Source of the DNA: Gammaproteobacteria bacterium | GTDB lineage: Bacteria > Pseudomonadota > Gammaproteobacteria > Pseudomonadales > Azotimanducaceae | Direction: 5' to 3' | Assembly: GCA_009839405.1 (NCBI GenBank) | Contig: VXPR01000497.1 | Span: 1-5,974, forward strand | DNA: 5,974 nt | Shown: in pieces, positions 1 to 5,911 of the stretch | Layout of the letters: each line of letters starts with the position of its first letter | How positions within the stretch are numbered: position 1 is the stretch's first letter | The notes under the pieces: model-generated | What the model saw: the letters and a program-made list of their open reading frames with translations, nothing else | What the model was told of the DNA's origin: nothing | Database searches by the model: none | Program-made: the position numbers and the translations under genes

Positions 1-33
1 CCTGCATGCTGTGCAGAGGCGCTAGCTGGAGGA

Positions 34-1608
34 TTAGCCGACGCGGCGGTCTCCTTGCCAGTAGGGCTCGCGGAGCTTGAACTTTTGCAGCTTTCCGGTG
101 GCCGTGCGGGGCAGCTCGGGGCGGAATTCCACCGACGTGGGGCACTTGAAATGCGCCATCTGGTCGCGGCAGAAGGCGATGAGTTCGGCTTCGGTGGCGG
201 CGGCGCCGTCTCTCTGCACCACCAGCGCCTTTGGCGTCTCGCCCCAGCGCTCGTGCGGCACGCCGATGACGGCGCACTCGAGCACGGCCGGGTGCTTGTA
301 GAGCACGTCCTCAATGTCGGGGGAGCTGATGTTCTCGCCGCCGGAAATGATGACGTCCTTCTTGCGATCGACGATGTGGATGTTGTTGAACTCATCCCAT
401 ACGGCGAGATCGCCGGTATGGAAGTAGCCGTCCCGAATCGCCTTGGCGGTCTCCTCCGGCTGTTCCCAGTAGCCCTTGAACACGACGTTGGAGCGGGCGC
501 AGACCTCACCGACGGTCTCGCCGTCCTGGGGCACGGGGTTGTCGTCGTCGTCCAGCACCTTGAGGTCCACGCCGATGCCCGGCACGCCGGCGCGGGAGCG
601 GCGCTGATAGTCCTTGACTTCGGTGTGGTGGTCCGGATGCGAGACCGTGAGCAGCGGCGCCGTTTCGGTGAGGCCGTAGATCTGCAGAAATTCCCAGCCG
701 AGTTCGGCCTCCAGCCGCTCGATGAAGGCAGCCGGCGGCGGTGCGCCGGCGACGGTGAAGCGAGGCCGGGTGGCGATGTTGTGGCGGTCCTTGTCGGGGT
801 AATCGAGGATCGTGCGCAACACGGTGGGCGCCATGCAGGCGAAGGTGACTCCTTCCCGCTCGATGAGGCGGAAAATCTCGGCGCCGTCCACCGCGCGCAG
901 GACGACATGGGTGCCGCCCATGCCGGTGATGGCGTAAACGCCGCCCCAGCCGTTGCAGTGGAACATCGGCAGCGTCCAGAGTTCAACATCGTCGTGGGCG
1001 ACGCGCAGGTGGGCGATCAGGCTGTATGCGTTCACGTAGCAGTTGCGGTGGGTCATCATCACGCCCTTGGGGCGAGCAGTGGTGCCGGACGTGTAGTTGA
1101 TGGACACGAGGTCGTTCTCGTCGCGTTCGATGGCCGCCGGAGCCGTGTCCGGCTCGCCGGCGATGAGTGCCTCCCAGTCCTGCCAGCCTTCCGGCGCATC
1201 GCCAGTGTCTTGGGCGACGACGAAGTCACGCACGCTCGTGAGGCCGCCGCGGATGCCATCCACTACATCGGTGTACTCGTAGTCCACCAGCACCACCGTG
1301 ACGCCGGCGTGATTGAGGATGTACTCGTGGTCCGCCGCCACCAAGCGGTAGTTCAGTGGCACGAGCACGGCGCCGATCTGACTCGTGGCGTAGAAGCTCT
1401 CCAAGAAGAAATGCGAGTTGGGGCTCAGGATGCAGACCCGATCGCCCTGCGCCACGCCGAGCGACAGCAACGCATGCGAGAGTCGATTCACCCGCGCCTG
1501 CAACTCCGCATAGGTGAAGCGCAACTCGCCGTCCACGACCGCGGTCTTGTTCGGATAGAGCAGAACGGATCGCCGCAGAAAGTCATCGACAAGAAGGGGA
1601 ACCTGCAT
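34..1608 (-). CDS. AMP-forming acyl-CoA synthetase (fatty/carboxylic acid-CoA ligase)
   Basis: ATP-dependent ligase of the ANL superfamily. It adenylates a carboxylic acid and transfers the acyl group to CoA, probably in the cytoplasm as the entry step of a beta-oxidation-like route. Counting from the chosen start (524 aa, normal for the family), the phosphate-binding motif YTSGTTARPKG lies at 172-182, the adenine-side motif YGLTET at 311-316, the TGD motif at 398-400, the hinge-region DRKKD at 414-418 followed by GGEN at 423-426, and the adenylation lysine at K506 in PRTATGKLQK. All core motifs are intact. The reading frame stays open upstream to 1710, but the ATG at 1608 is preferred: AAAGGAG sits 9 bases before it, and homology-like sequence (MQVPLLVDDF...) begins there. 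An alternative ATG at 1617 overlaps this ribosome-binding site. The gene is separated from the upstream GST gene by a repeat-bearing gap, so it may have its own promoter. The overall look is of medium- or long-chain acid ligases (AlkK/DmdB-like), but substrate specificity cannot be read from sequence. Confidence 0.93.
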   Translation of the reverse strand: MQVPLLVDDFLRRSVLLYPNKTAVVDGELRFTYAELQARVNRLSHALLSLGVAQGDRVCILSPNSHFFLESFYATSQIGAVLVPLNYRLVAADHEYILNHAGVTVVLVDYEYTDVVDGIRGGLTSVRDFVVAQDTGDAPEGWQDWEALIAGEPDTAPAAIERDENDLVSINYTSGTTARPKGVMMTHRNCYVNAYSLIAHLRVAHDDVELWTLPMFHCNGWGGVYAITGMGGTHVVLRAVDGAEIFRLIEREGVTFACMAPTVLRTILDYPDKDRHNIATRPRFTVAGAPPPAAFIERLEAELGWEFLQIYGLTETAPLLTVSHPDHHTEVKDYQRRSRAGVPGIGVDLKVLDDDDNPVPQDGETVGEVCARSNVVFKGYWEQPEETAKAIRDGYFHTGDLAVWDEFNNIHIVDRKKDVIISGGENISSPDIEDVLYKHPAVLECAVIGVPHERWGETPKALVVQRDGAAATEAELIAFCRDQMAHFKCPTSVEFRPELPRTATGKLQKFKLREPYWQGDRRVG

Positions 1609-1763
1609 TCGTGGCATCTCCTTTGGCTGTGCGCGGCGCCCAACCCTCCGCGCGAAGCGGAGAATCCTACACCCGCACGGCGAGGCGCGGACAGCAGCCC
1701 ACGCCCGCATCTGGCGGCTCAGCCATCATGCCGACCCCGCCCGCGCGCCAAGGCGCACAGCCT
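1609..1763 (-). other. leader region upstream of the acyl-CoA synthetase, with a small hairpin
   Basis: This is the non-coding stretch between the synthetase start and the hairpin-rich element. Apart from the ribosome-binding site, the clearest structure is an inverted repeat at 1646-1662: CTCCGC, a five-base loop, then GCGGAG, which would lie in the 5' untranslated part of a synthetase transcript. I see no convincing sigma-70 promoter; a TAGGAT at 1670-1665 on the minus strand has no matching -35 box. No small gene with a ribosome-binding site was seen on either strand. Confidence 0.4.
1618..1624 (-). promoter_or_regulatory. ribosome binding site deciding the synthetase start
   Basis: On the minus strand the sequence reads AAAGGAG, followed by 9 bases and the ATG at 1608. 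This near-perfect Shine-Dalgarno match at standard spacing supports the 524-residue form over longer in-frame starts at 1617 and 1710. Confidence 0.75.
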
Positions 1764-1891
1764 CGTAGGGGCGGGCTTGTCCCCGCCCGTATTGAAATGC
1801 ACCGAGGAACTCATCAACGCACGGCAGTTCGCGCAAGCGAACTGCTAACGCGCCCGTCAGGGCGCGCAGGGACGGAAGCCCGTCCCCTACG
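1764..1891. repeat. hairpin-rich intergenic element with inverted-repeat ends (MITE/REP-like)
   Basis: Four stem-loops are packed into 128 bases. (1) 1769-1788: GGGCGGG, 6-base loop, CCCGCCC. (2) 1824-1845: a perfect 9-bp stem GCAGTTCGC/GCGAACTGC closed by a GCAA tetraloop. (3) 1849-1866: CGCGCCC, loop GTCA, GGGCGCG. (4) 1869-1886: GGGACGG, loop AAGC, CCGTCCC. The outer edges are imperfect inverted repeats of each other: CGTAGGGGCGGGCTT at 1764-1778 against CGTAGGGGACGGGCTT read on the minus strand from 1891 to 1876. It holds no credible coding sequence. The architecture is that of a non-autonomous, dispersed intergenic repeat; whether it recurs in the genome cannot be seen from one window. 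No clear target-site duplication flanks it. It lies between the GST stop and the synthetase start and could separate their transcripts by hairpin formation. Confidence 0.6.
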
Positions 1892-1927
1892 AATTGCGTT
1901 CTAGGGCGCTTGCCTCCTAGCCAGCCC

Positions 1928-2560
1928 CTACCAGCGCAGCACGCTCCGGGCGGCAGGTCGTTGCCGGTAGCGCTCGTCCCACGCGCGCAGCCGTTCGCGT
2001 TCGCCGAAGAGATCCGCCTCCACAAAGCGCAGGAACTGCAGCGACGCCTGCAAGGTGCAGTCGGCGATGGACACGCTCTCGCCCAGAAGCAGCGGTCGGC
2101 CGTCGGCCAGCAGGTCTTCCAGATAGTTGAGCGGGGTTTGCAGACTCGCCTCCATCTGGGCGGCCTTTTGCGGGTCCGGCGGACGACCGAGGGGCGAGTT
2201 CTTGGCATGTCCGTACTGGCCCATCGGGCCAGCGACCCTTAAGTCAACGATGCGTTCGACATCCCGGGCCTTGCCGCGGCGTTCCGGGCCGCCGCTGAGC
2301 AGCCGCCCGTCCGGAAACCGGTCCTCCAGGTACTCGATGATGGCCAACGACTCGACGAGATAGCCGCCGTCATCCAACTCCAAGACGGGCACGGTGCCGA
2401 ACGGATTCCGCGCCAGGTGCGCGGGTTCCCGGTGGCGTCCCTTGACCGTGTTTACGACGATCTGCTCGACGCCCATGTCCACCCCAAGCTCGGCGCGCTC
2501 GGCGATGTACAGCATGACCTTGGTCGGGTTGGGTGCCAGGGGCACCATGTACAGCTTCAT
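1928..2560 (-). CDS. glutathione S-transferase family protein
   Basis: A 210-residue, two-domain GST-fold protein, the usual length for cytosolic GSTs, expected to act on glutathione conjugates or as a glutathione-dependent lyase or isomerase. The thioredoxin-like N-terminal domain spans about 1-83, with NPFGTVPVL at 52-60 (cis-proline P58) and the glutathione gamma-glutamyl-binding ES pair at 70-71 before LAIIEYLEDRFP. The all-helical C-terminal domain carries the N-capping box SIAD within SVSIADCTLQ. In the first-helix motif LAPNPTKV, the position where related proteins often have the catalytic serine is A9, so its chemistry may be atypical. The start at 2560 is fixed by alignment of MKLYMVPLAPN with the family N-terminus and by AAGGA about 7 bases upstream. 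That ATG overlaps the TGA of the luciferase-like gene (ATGA), so the two are almost certainly co-transcribed and probably translationally coupled. A longer in-frame extension upstream lies wholly inside the neighbouring gene and is rejected. The substrate is unknown. Confidence 0.88.
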   Translation of the reverse strand: MKLYMVPLAPNPTKVMLYIAERAELGVDMGVEQIVVNTVKGRHREPAHLARNPFGTVPVLELDDGGYLVESLAIIEYLEDRFPDGRLLSGGPERRGKARDVERIVDLRVAGPMGQYGHAKNSPLGRPPDPQKAAQMEASLQTPLNYLEDLLADGRPLLLGESVSIADCTLQASLQFLRFVEADLFGERERLRAWDERYRQRPAARSVLRW

Positions 2561-3594
2561 TCGATGTCCTTCATCAAGTCGGCAATCTGTTCGAGAAGCT
2601 CGAAGCGGGCGGGACCGAGTGGGGCGCTGTCCAAGCCAAGCTTCAACGTAGTGACGCCAGCGGCACGATAGCGGCGCAGCCTTTCGCGCACCATGTCGGC
2701 GGTTCCTAGCGCCTGAAACGCCGTCACCATGGCGTCCGGAACGCGAGCGGCCGCCTCTTCGCGACGGCCAGCGAGCCACAGCGCCTGCACGGCCTTGGCG
2801 TCCTCTTCATAGCCGGCCCGCCGGTAGGCGTCGTTGTAGAAGTTCGTGGTGGCCGAACCCATGCCTCCCAAGTTGAAGGCGACGCCGGGCTTGCGACGCT
2901 GGACCATCGCCTCCACATCGTCGCCGATTTCCACGCGCACCGAGACGCAAAGATCTAGGTCCGCCAACGATCGGCCGGCTCGGCCCGCACCGTCGCGGAT
3001 GAAATCCAGATGAGCCTCGGGATGATCCGGCGAAAACGACGTGCCGAGCCAGCCATCCGCCGCGGCACCGGTGAAGCGGAGCGCATTGGGGCCTAGGGTC
3101 GCGAGGTAGATCGGCACTTCGGCAGGTTCGTGGGCAATTCTGAGCGCCTTGCCTTCGCTGTCAGGCAGTGGCAACTGGAAAACTCGACCTTGGTAATCCA
3201 CCTTCTCGCCAGCGAAGATCATCCGGCAGACTTCCACTGTCTCCTTAAGCCGCGTCAGCGGGGCGCGGAAGCGCACACCGTGCAGCCCCTCCACCACCTG
3301 CGGCCCACTGGCGCCCAGGCCCAGCACGAACCGCCCGCCTGCGAGGTCGTGCAGTGTCAGCGCCGTCATGGCCGCCATGGCTGGCGTGCGCGCCGTGACC
3401 TGCATGATGCCGGTCGCGAGCCGGATGCGCTCGGTCTTGTCCGCCAGATACGCGAGCGGTGTCGCTGCGTCGCTCCACCAAGCCTCCGCCGAAAACGCCA
3501 TGGCCGCGCCAAGCCGCTCCGCATGACGAACCCAGTCCGCCATGAGAACAAGGCCGCCGGCGCGGACGCTGCCAATCTCGATGGCAAATCGCAT
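2557..3594 (-). CDS. luciferase-like (LLM-class) flavin/F420-dependent oxidoreductase
   Basis: A 345-residue TIM-barrel protein of the bacterial-luciferase-like superfamily, a soluble oxidoreductase using reduced FMN or coenzyme F420. The evidence is sequence order: an N-terminal MRFAIEIGSVRAGG strand, RIRLATGIMQVTARTPAMAA (about 56-75), the highly characteristic GLGASGPQVVEGLHG (about 92-106) and RLKETVEVCRMIFAGEKVDYQGR (115-137), a mid-barrel VPIYLATLGPNALRFTGAAADGW (160-182), and a C-terminal segment ending RYRAAGVTTLKLG. These resemble the Mer/F420-dependent-dehydrogenase-like branch more than two-component monooxygenases, but the cofactor cannot be settled by eye. The frame is open to an ATG at 3663. 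The start at 3594 is chosen because it gives the family N-terminus, and because a candidate promoter at 3663-3634 would place the transcript start below 3663; an ATG at 3615 is a weaker alternative. No strong Shine-Dalgarno is visible (GGGCGAGG lies just upstream). It is first in the minus-strand operon, with the GST start overlapping its stop by 4 bases. Confidence 0.88.
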   Translation of the reverse strand: MRFAIEIGSVRAGGLVLMADWVRHAERLGAAMAFSAEAWWSDAATPLAYLADKTERIRLATGIMQVTARTPAMAAMTALTLHDLAGGRFVLGLGASGPQVVEGLHGVRFRAPLTRLKETVEVCRMIFAGEKVDYQGRVFQLPLPDSEGKALRIAHEPAEVPIYLATLGPNALRFTGAAADGWLGTSFSPDHPEAHLDFIRDGAGRAGRSLADLDLCVSVRVEIGDDVEAMVQRRKPGVAFNLGGMGSATTNFYNDAYRRAGYEEDAKAVQALWLAGRREEAAARVPDAMVTAFQALGTADMVRERLRRYRAAGVTTLKLGLDSAPLGPARFELLEQIADLMKDIE

Positions 3595-3633
3595 CAGGCC
3601 TCGCCCCGCACCCATTCCTAAGCAGTAGCCGGC

Positions 3634-3663
3634 AATATACGCACAGCCGCCGCTTGCAGACAA
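3634..3663 (-). promoter_or_regulatory. candidate sigma-70 promoter for the LLM-GST operon
   Basis: On the minus strand, TTGTCT (3663-3658, 4 of 6 to the -35 consensus) is followed after 18 bases by TATATT (3639-3634, 5 of 6 to the -10 consensus). Transcription would begin near 3627, about 30 bases before the ATG at 3594. The -35 box abuts one copy of a GCTTGCA heptamer repeated in this intergenic region. This is pattern matching only. Confidence 0.4.
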
Positions 3664-3699
3664 AGGCGGCGGTGTGCTTGCAGTTCACTGCCGCTTGCA
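3650..3699. repeat. three direct copies of GCTTGCA in the divergent intergenic region
   Basis: GCTTGCA occurs at 3652-3658, 3676-3682 and 3693-3699; the first and third are extended to CCGCTTGCA. Copy-to-copy distances are 24 and 17 bases. They lie between the divergent oxidoreductase and acyl-CoA dehydrogenase genes, where a shared regulator could bind; the first copy touches the candidate minus-strand -35 box. No regulator gene is present in the window, so a regulatory role is speculation. Confidence 0.35.
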
Positions 3700-3749
3700 T
3701 GATGCTCTCGCGTCTTCGCCTTAGCCCGCGACTTCATGGAGAAACGCCT

Positions 3750-5031
3750 TTGTCCGCCACCGACGAATTCCGCGCCGAGACGCGCGCGTGGCTCGAAGAG
3801 AACTGTCCGGGGGGGGGGGGGGGGGGCCGCGCGCCCACCCCCCCGCCGCCCCCCCCCCCCCGAACCCCCCCCCGCGACGCGCGCGTGGCCCGACCCCACC
3901 GGCCCGGCCGCCGCGCGGGGCGCCGGCCCCATTCACAGCGGCAGCACCAAGATTCCGCTCACCGATCGTGACACCATCCTGTGGAAGGAGCGGATGGTGG
4001 AGAAGGGCTGGACTGCGCCCACCTGGCCCGCCGAATACGGCGGCGGCGGTCTCTCGCACGAGGAGTACATGGTGCTCATCAGCGAGATGCGCGCCATTCG
4101 CGCCCGCTCTCCGCTCGGTGGCATGGGGTTGTCGCTGATCGGCCCGACCTTGATCGAGCTTGGCACCGAGGATCAGAAGGCGCGGCACATCCCGCGCATC
4201 GTGCGCGGCGAGGTGGCTTGGTGTCAGGGCTACAGCGAACCGAGTTCCGGCTCCGACCTTGCGAGCCTGCGCACCCGCGCCGAGGATGCCGGCGACCATT
4301 TCGTCATCAACGGCCAGAAAATCTGGACCTCTGGCGCGCAGTACGCAGACTGGATGTTTGCGCTCGTGCGAACAGACCCCGACGTGCCCAAGCACGTCGG
4401 CATCAGCTTCGTGTTGCTGACCATGGATCAACCCGGCGTCACCGTGAAGCCGATCCGCCTCATCAGCGGCGAATCGCCCTTCTGCGAGACCTTCTTCGAC
4501 AACGCCATCGCCCAGAAAGCTGACCTCGTGGGCGAGCTGAACCAGGGCTGGACCGTCGGCAAGCGCCTTCTGCAGTTCGAGCGCGGCAGCATGGCAACGC
4601 TGGTCGGCGGCGCGGCCGCGGCAGATGCCGGCCCCACCCTGGCCGGCGATGCCAAGAAATACTCTGGCGAAGAGAACGGGCGCATTGCCGATGCATCGCT
4701 CCGCCAGCGCATCGCCAGCCACGAGATCAACGATCGCGCCTTCCGCCTCACGCAGCGCCGCACGGCGCAGGAAGCCGCCGACGGCAAGACCCCGGGGCCC
4801 GCCACCTCCATCTTCAAGATGTACGGCACCGAGCTCGAACAGAGCCGTGCCCAGCTTCTGGTGGAAATGCGCGGCAGCCTCGGCGTCGGCTGGTCCGGCG
4901 ATGGCTTCTCGCCCCGAGAGATTGGCGAGACGCGCGGCTTCCTGGCCGGTCGCGCCGCCTCCATCTACAGCGGCAGCAACGAAATCCAACGCAACATCAT
5001 CGCCAAGCGGGTGCTAGGCCTGCCGGACTAA
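3750..5031 (+). CDS. acyl-CoA dehydrogenase (reading frame broken by a sequencing/assembly artefact)
   Basis: FAD-dependent alpha,beta-dehydrogenase of acyl-CoA thioesters, passing electrons to electron-transfer flavoprotein. As written, the frame breaks. The N-terminal part (TTG start at 3750, then SATDEFRAETRAWLEENCP) is in one frame and everything after about 3907 is in another. Removing the 97-base artefactual duplication joins them into a 394-residue protein, the normal family length. The TTG start has GGAG 8 bases upstream (3738-3741). In reconstructed numbering: the AEYGGGGLS segment of the N-terminal helical domain, the flavin/substrate signature WCQGYSEPSSGSD at 125-137, KIWTSGAQYADW in the beta domain, LLQFERG with E245, and a C-terminal IYSGSNEIQRNIIAKRVLGLP. 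The usual MCAD-type catalytic glutamate of the IYEG motif is serine here (S375); E245 sits where isovaleryl-CoA and long-chain dehydrogenases carry theirs, so it is the likely base. An ATG frame from 3736 would give a Gly/Pro-rich false N-terminus. Substrate unknown. The SDR gene follows 3 bases after the stop. Confidence 0.88.
3809..3907. other. probable poly-G/poly-C sequencing or assembly artefact with degraded duplication
   Basis: The block consists of 18 consecutive G (3809-3826), then C-rich sequence including runs of 7 (3838-3844), 13 (3849-3861) and 9 (3865-3873) C. Bases 3861-3907 align without gaps to 3764-3810 at an offset of 97: 34 of 47 positions are identical, including a 14-base exact match (3779-3792 and 3876-3889), and even the isolated CGAA inside the C tract (3861-3864) matches 3764-3767. 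Of 13 mismatches, 12 are changes to C, i.e. to G on the opposite strand. This is what is expected when a plus-strand read decaying into G is joined to a minus-strand read decaying into G, as in two-colour chemistry where no signal is called G. Deleting 97 bases restores the acyl-CoA dehydrogenase frame. The true bases around 3908-3930 may also be partly wrong. Confidence 0.85.
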
Positions 5032-5034
5032 ATC

Positions 5035-5859
5035 ATGGACAACGTGCAGAACAAGGTCGCCGTCGTTACCGGCGCCGCCTCCGGGATCGGCCTCGGCATG
5101 GTGCGCGCGCTCGCCGGCGCCGGGGTCCACGTGGCCATGCTCGACGTGGAGGAAGGCGCCCTAGCCTCCGCCCATGCAGAGTTCGACACCGCCAACGTGG
5201 ATGTGCAGCGATTCGTCTGCGACGTAAGCGCGCGCGGCCAGGTGCGTGACGTTGCGGAATCTGTGCGGCGCCACTACGGACGCGTCGACATCGTCTGCAA
5301 CAACGCCGGTGTTGCCGCTGGCGGCCCCATCGACGAGACATCCGAGGACGACTGGGACTGGGTGCTGGGCGTCAACCTGCACGGCGTCGTCAACGGCATG
5401 CGCACCTACGTGCCCATCATCAAGGCTGGCGGCGAAGGCGGCCACGTCGTCAACACCGCATCCATCCTCGGCCACTTCACCGGCCCCCGGCAGTCGATCT
5501 ATGCCGCCTCGAAGTACGCCGTGGTCGCCATCTCCGAGGCCTCGCGGGAAGACCTTGCCCCCTTCGGCATCGGCGTCTCGGCGTTGTGCCCAGGCATGAT
5601 CGACACTCGCATCCTGCGCTCGGAACGCAATCGCCCGGCGGCTTTGGCACGCCGATCATCCGGCATGTTCGAAGGCCGCACCGAAGTCGAGCGGCGCTTC
5701 GCCACCGAAGGGCTGAATCCGAACGTGGTCGGCGAGCAGGTGCTGGAAGGCATCCGCCGCAACAAGCCCTTCATCTTCACCCACGCCTCGCTCGCCGATG
5801 GCATCCGGGCGAGGATGAAGACGGTGCTCGATTCGTTTGACGGGTCTGAGGTGGACTAA
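5035..5859 (+). CDS. short-chain dehydrogenase/reductase (classical SDR)
   Basis: A 274-residue Rossmann-fold oxidoreductase that interconverts an alcohol and a ketone with NAD(P). The cofactor motif TGAASGIG is at 12-19. D37 at the end of the second strand (VAMLD) favours NAD over NADP. NNAG is at 89-92, and the classical catalytic tetrad is complete: N114, S143, Y156 and K160 (YAASK). The rest of the fold is intact, with PG...T after the active site (CPGMIDT). The start is the ATG at 5035, three bases after the acyl-CoA dehydrogenase stop (TAA-ATC-ATG). There is no good Shine-Dalgarno at normal distance, so translation probably depends on ribosomes finishing the upstream gene. Position in the operon suggests oxidation of a hydroxylated intermediate in the same catabolic route, for example a 3-hydroxyacyl-CoA or a substrate alcohol, but the family is too broad to name a substrate. 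Confidence 0.93.
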   Translation: MDNVQNKVAVVTGAASGIGLGMVRALAGAGVHVAMLDVEEGALASAHAEFDTANVDVQRFVCDVSARGQVRDVAESVRRHYGRVDIVCNNAGVAAGGPIDETSEDDWDWVLGVNLHGVVNGMRTYVPIIKAGGEGGHVVNTASILGHFTGPRQSIYAASKYAVVAISEASREDLAPFGIGVSALCPGMIDTRILRSERNRPAALARRSSGMFEGRTEVERRFATEGLNPNVVGEQVLEGIRRNKPFIFTHASLADGIRARMKTVLDSFDGSEVD

Positions 5860-5880
5860 GAGCGCTAGGAGTGCGCCCGT

Positions 5881-5911
5881 CTCGTCACTCCCCCCTCGCG
5901 GGGGAGTCGAG
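5881..5911 (+). terminator. strong hairpin after the SDR gene; possible terminator or REP-like repeat
   Basis: ACTCCCCC (5887-5894), loop CTCGC, GGGGGAGT (5900-5907) form a perfect 8-bp stem, which can extend by CTCG/CGAG (5881-5884 with 5908-5911) across a 2-base bulge. It begins 22 bases after the SDR stop, a fitting place for transcript end formation. It is followed by AAAAA rather than a T tract, so it is not a classical intrinsic terminator for the plus strand. It could instead stabilise the mRNA 3' end or be a dispersed palindromic repeat. Confidence 0.45.

Noticed and set aside
2..16. Small inverted repeat CTGCA/TGCAG just past the synthetase stop as a terminator
   Set aside because: Only a 5-bp stem with no T tract on the minus strand; common by chance.
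55..1848. A 597-codon open frame on the plus strand opposite the acyl-CoA synthetase
   Set aside because: It is a shadow of a high-GC gene. The protein has no recognisable domain and runs through the intergenic hairpins, while the minus strand encodes every synthetase motif.
1901..1920. CTAGG/CCTAG inverted repeat after the GST stop as an intrinsic terminator
   Set aside because: Short stem with a 10-base loop and no T tract on the minus strand; too weak to call, although its position would suit a terminator.
2561..2779. N-terminal extension of the GST to 283 residues
   Set aside because: The extension lies inside the luciferase-like gene, is Arg/Gly-rich without family similarity, and an ATG at 2560 with a ribosome-binding site gives the standard GST start.
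3804..3830. Programmed frameshifting or phase variation at the 18-G run
   Set aside because: Slippage at the G run would not explain the C-biased second copy at offset 97. Duplication of a corrupted read end explains both the frame change and the mismatch pattern.
3736..3930. A novel Gly/Pro-rich N-terminal domain on the acyl-CoA dehydrogenase
   Set aside because: It comes from out-of-frame sequence plus homopolymer tracts that are a degraded duplicate of the neighbouring bases; removing 97 bases gives the normal family N-terminus.
3721..4989. A 422-codon open frame on the minus strand opposite the acyl-CoA dehydrogenase
   Set aside because: Low-complexity Ala/Gly-rich translation without family features, crossing the poly-G artefact. 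The plus strand carries the full dehydrogenase signature set.
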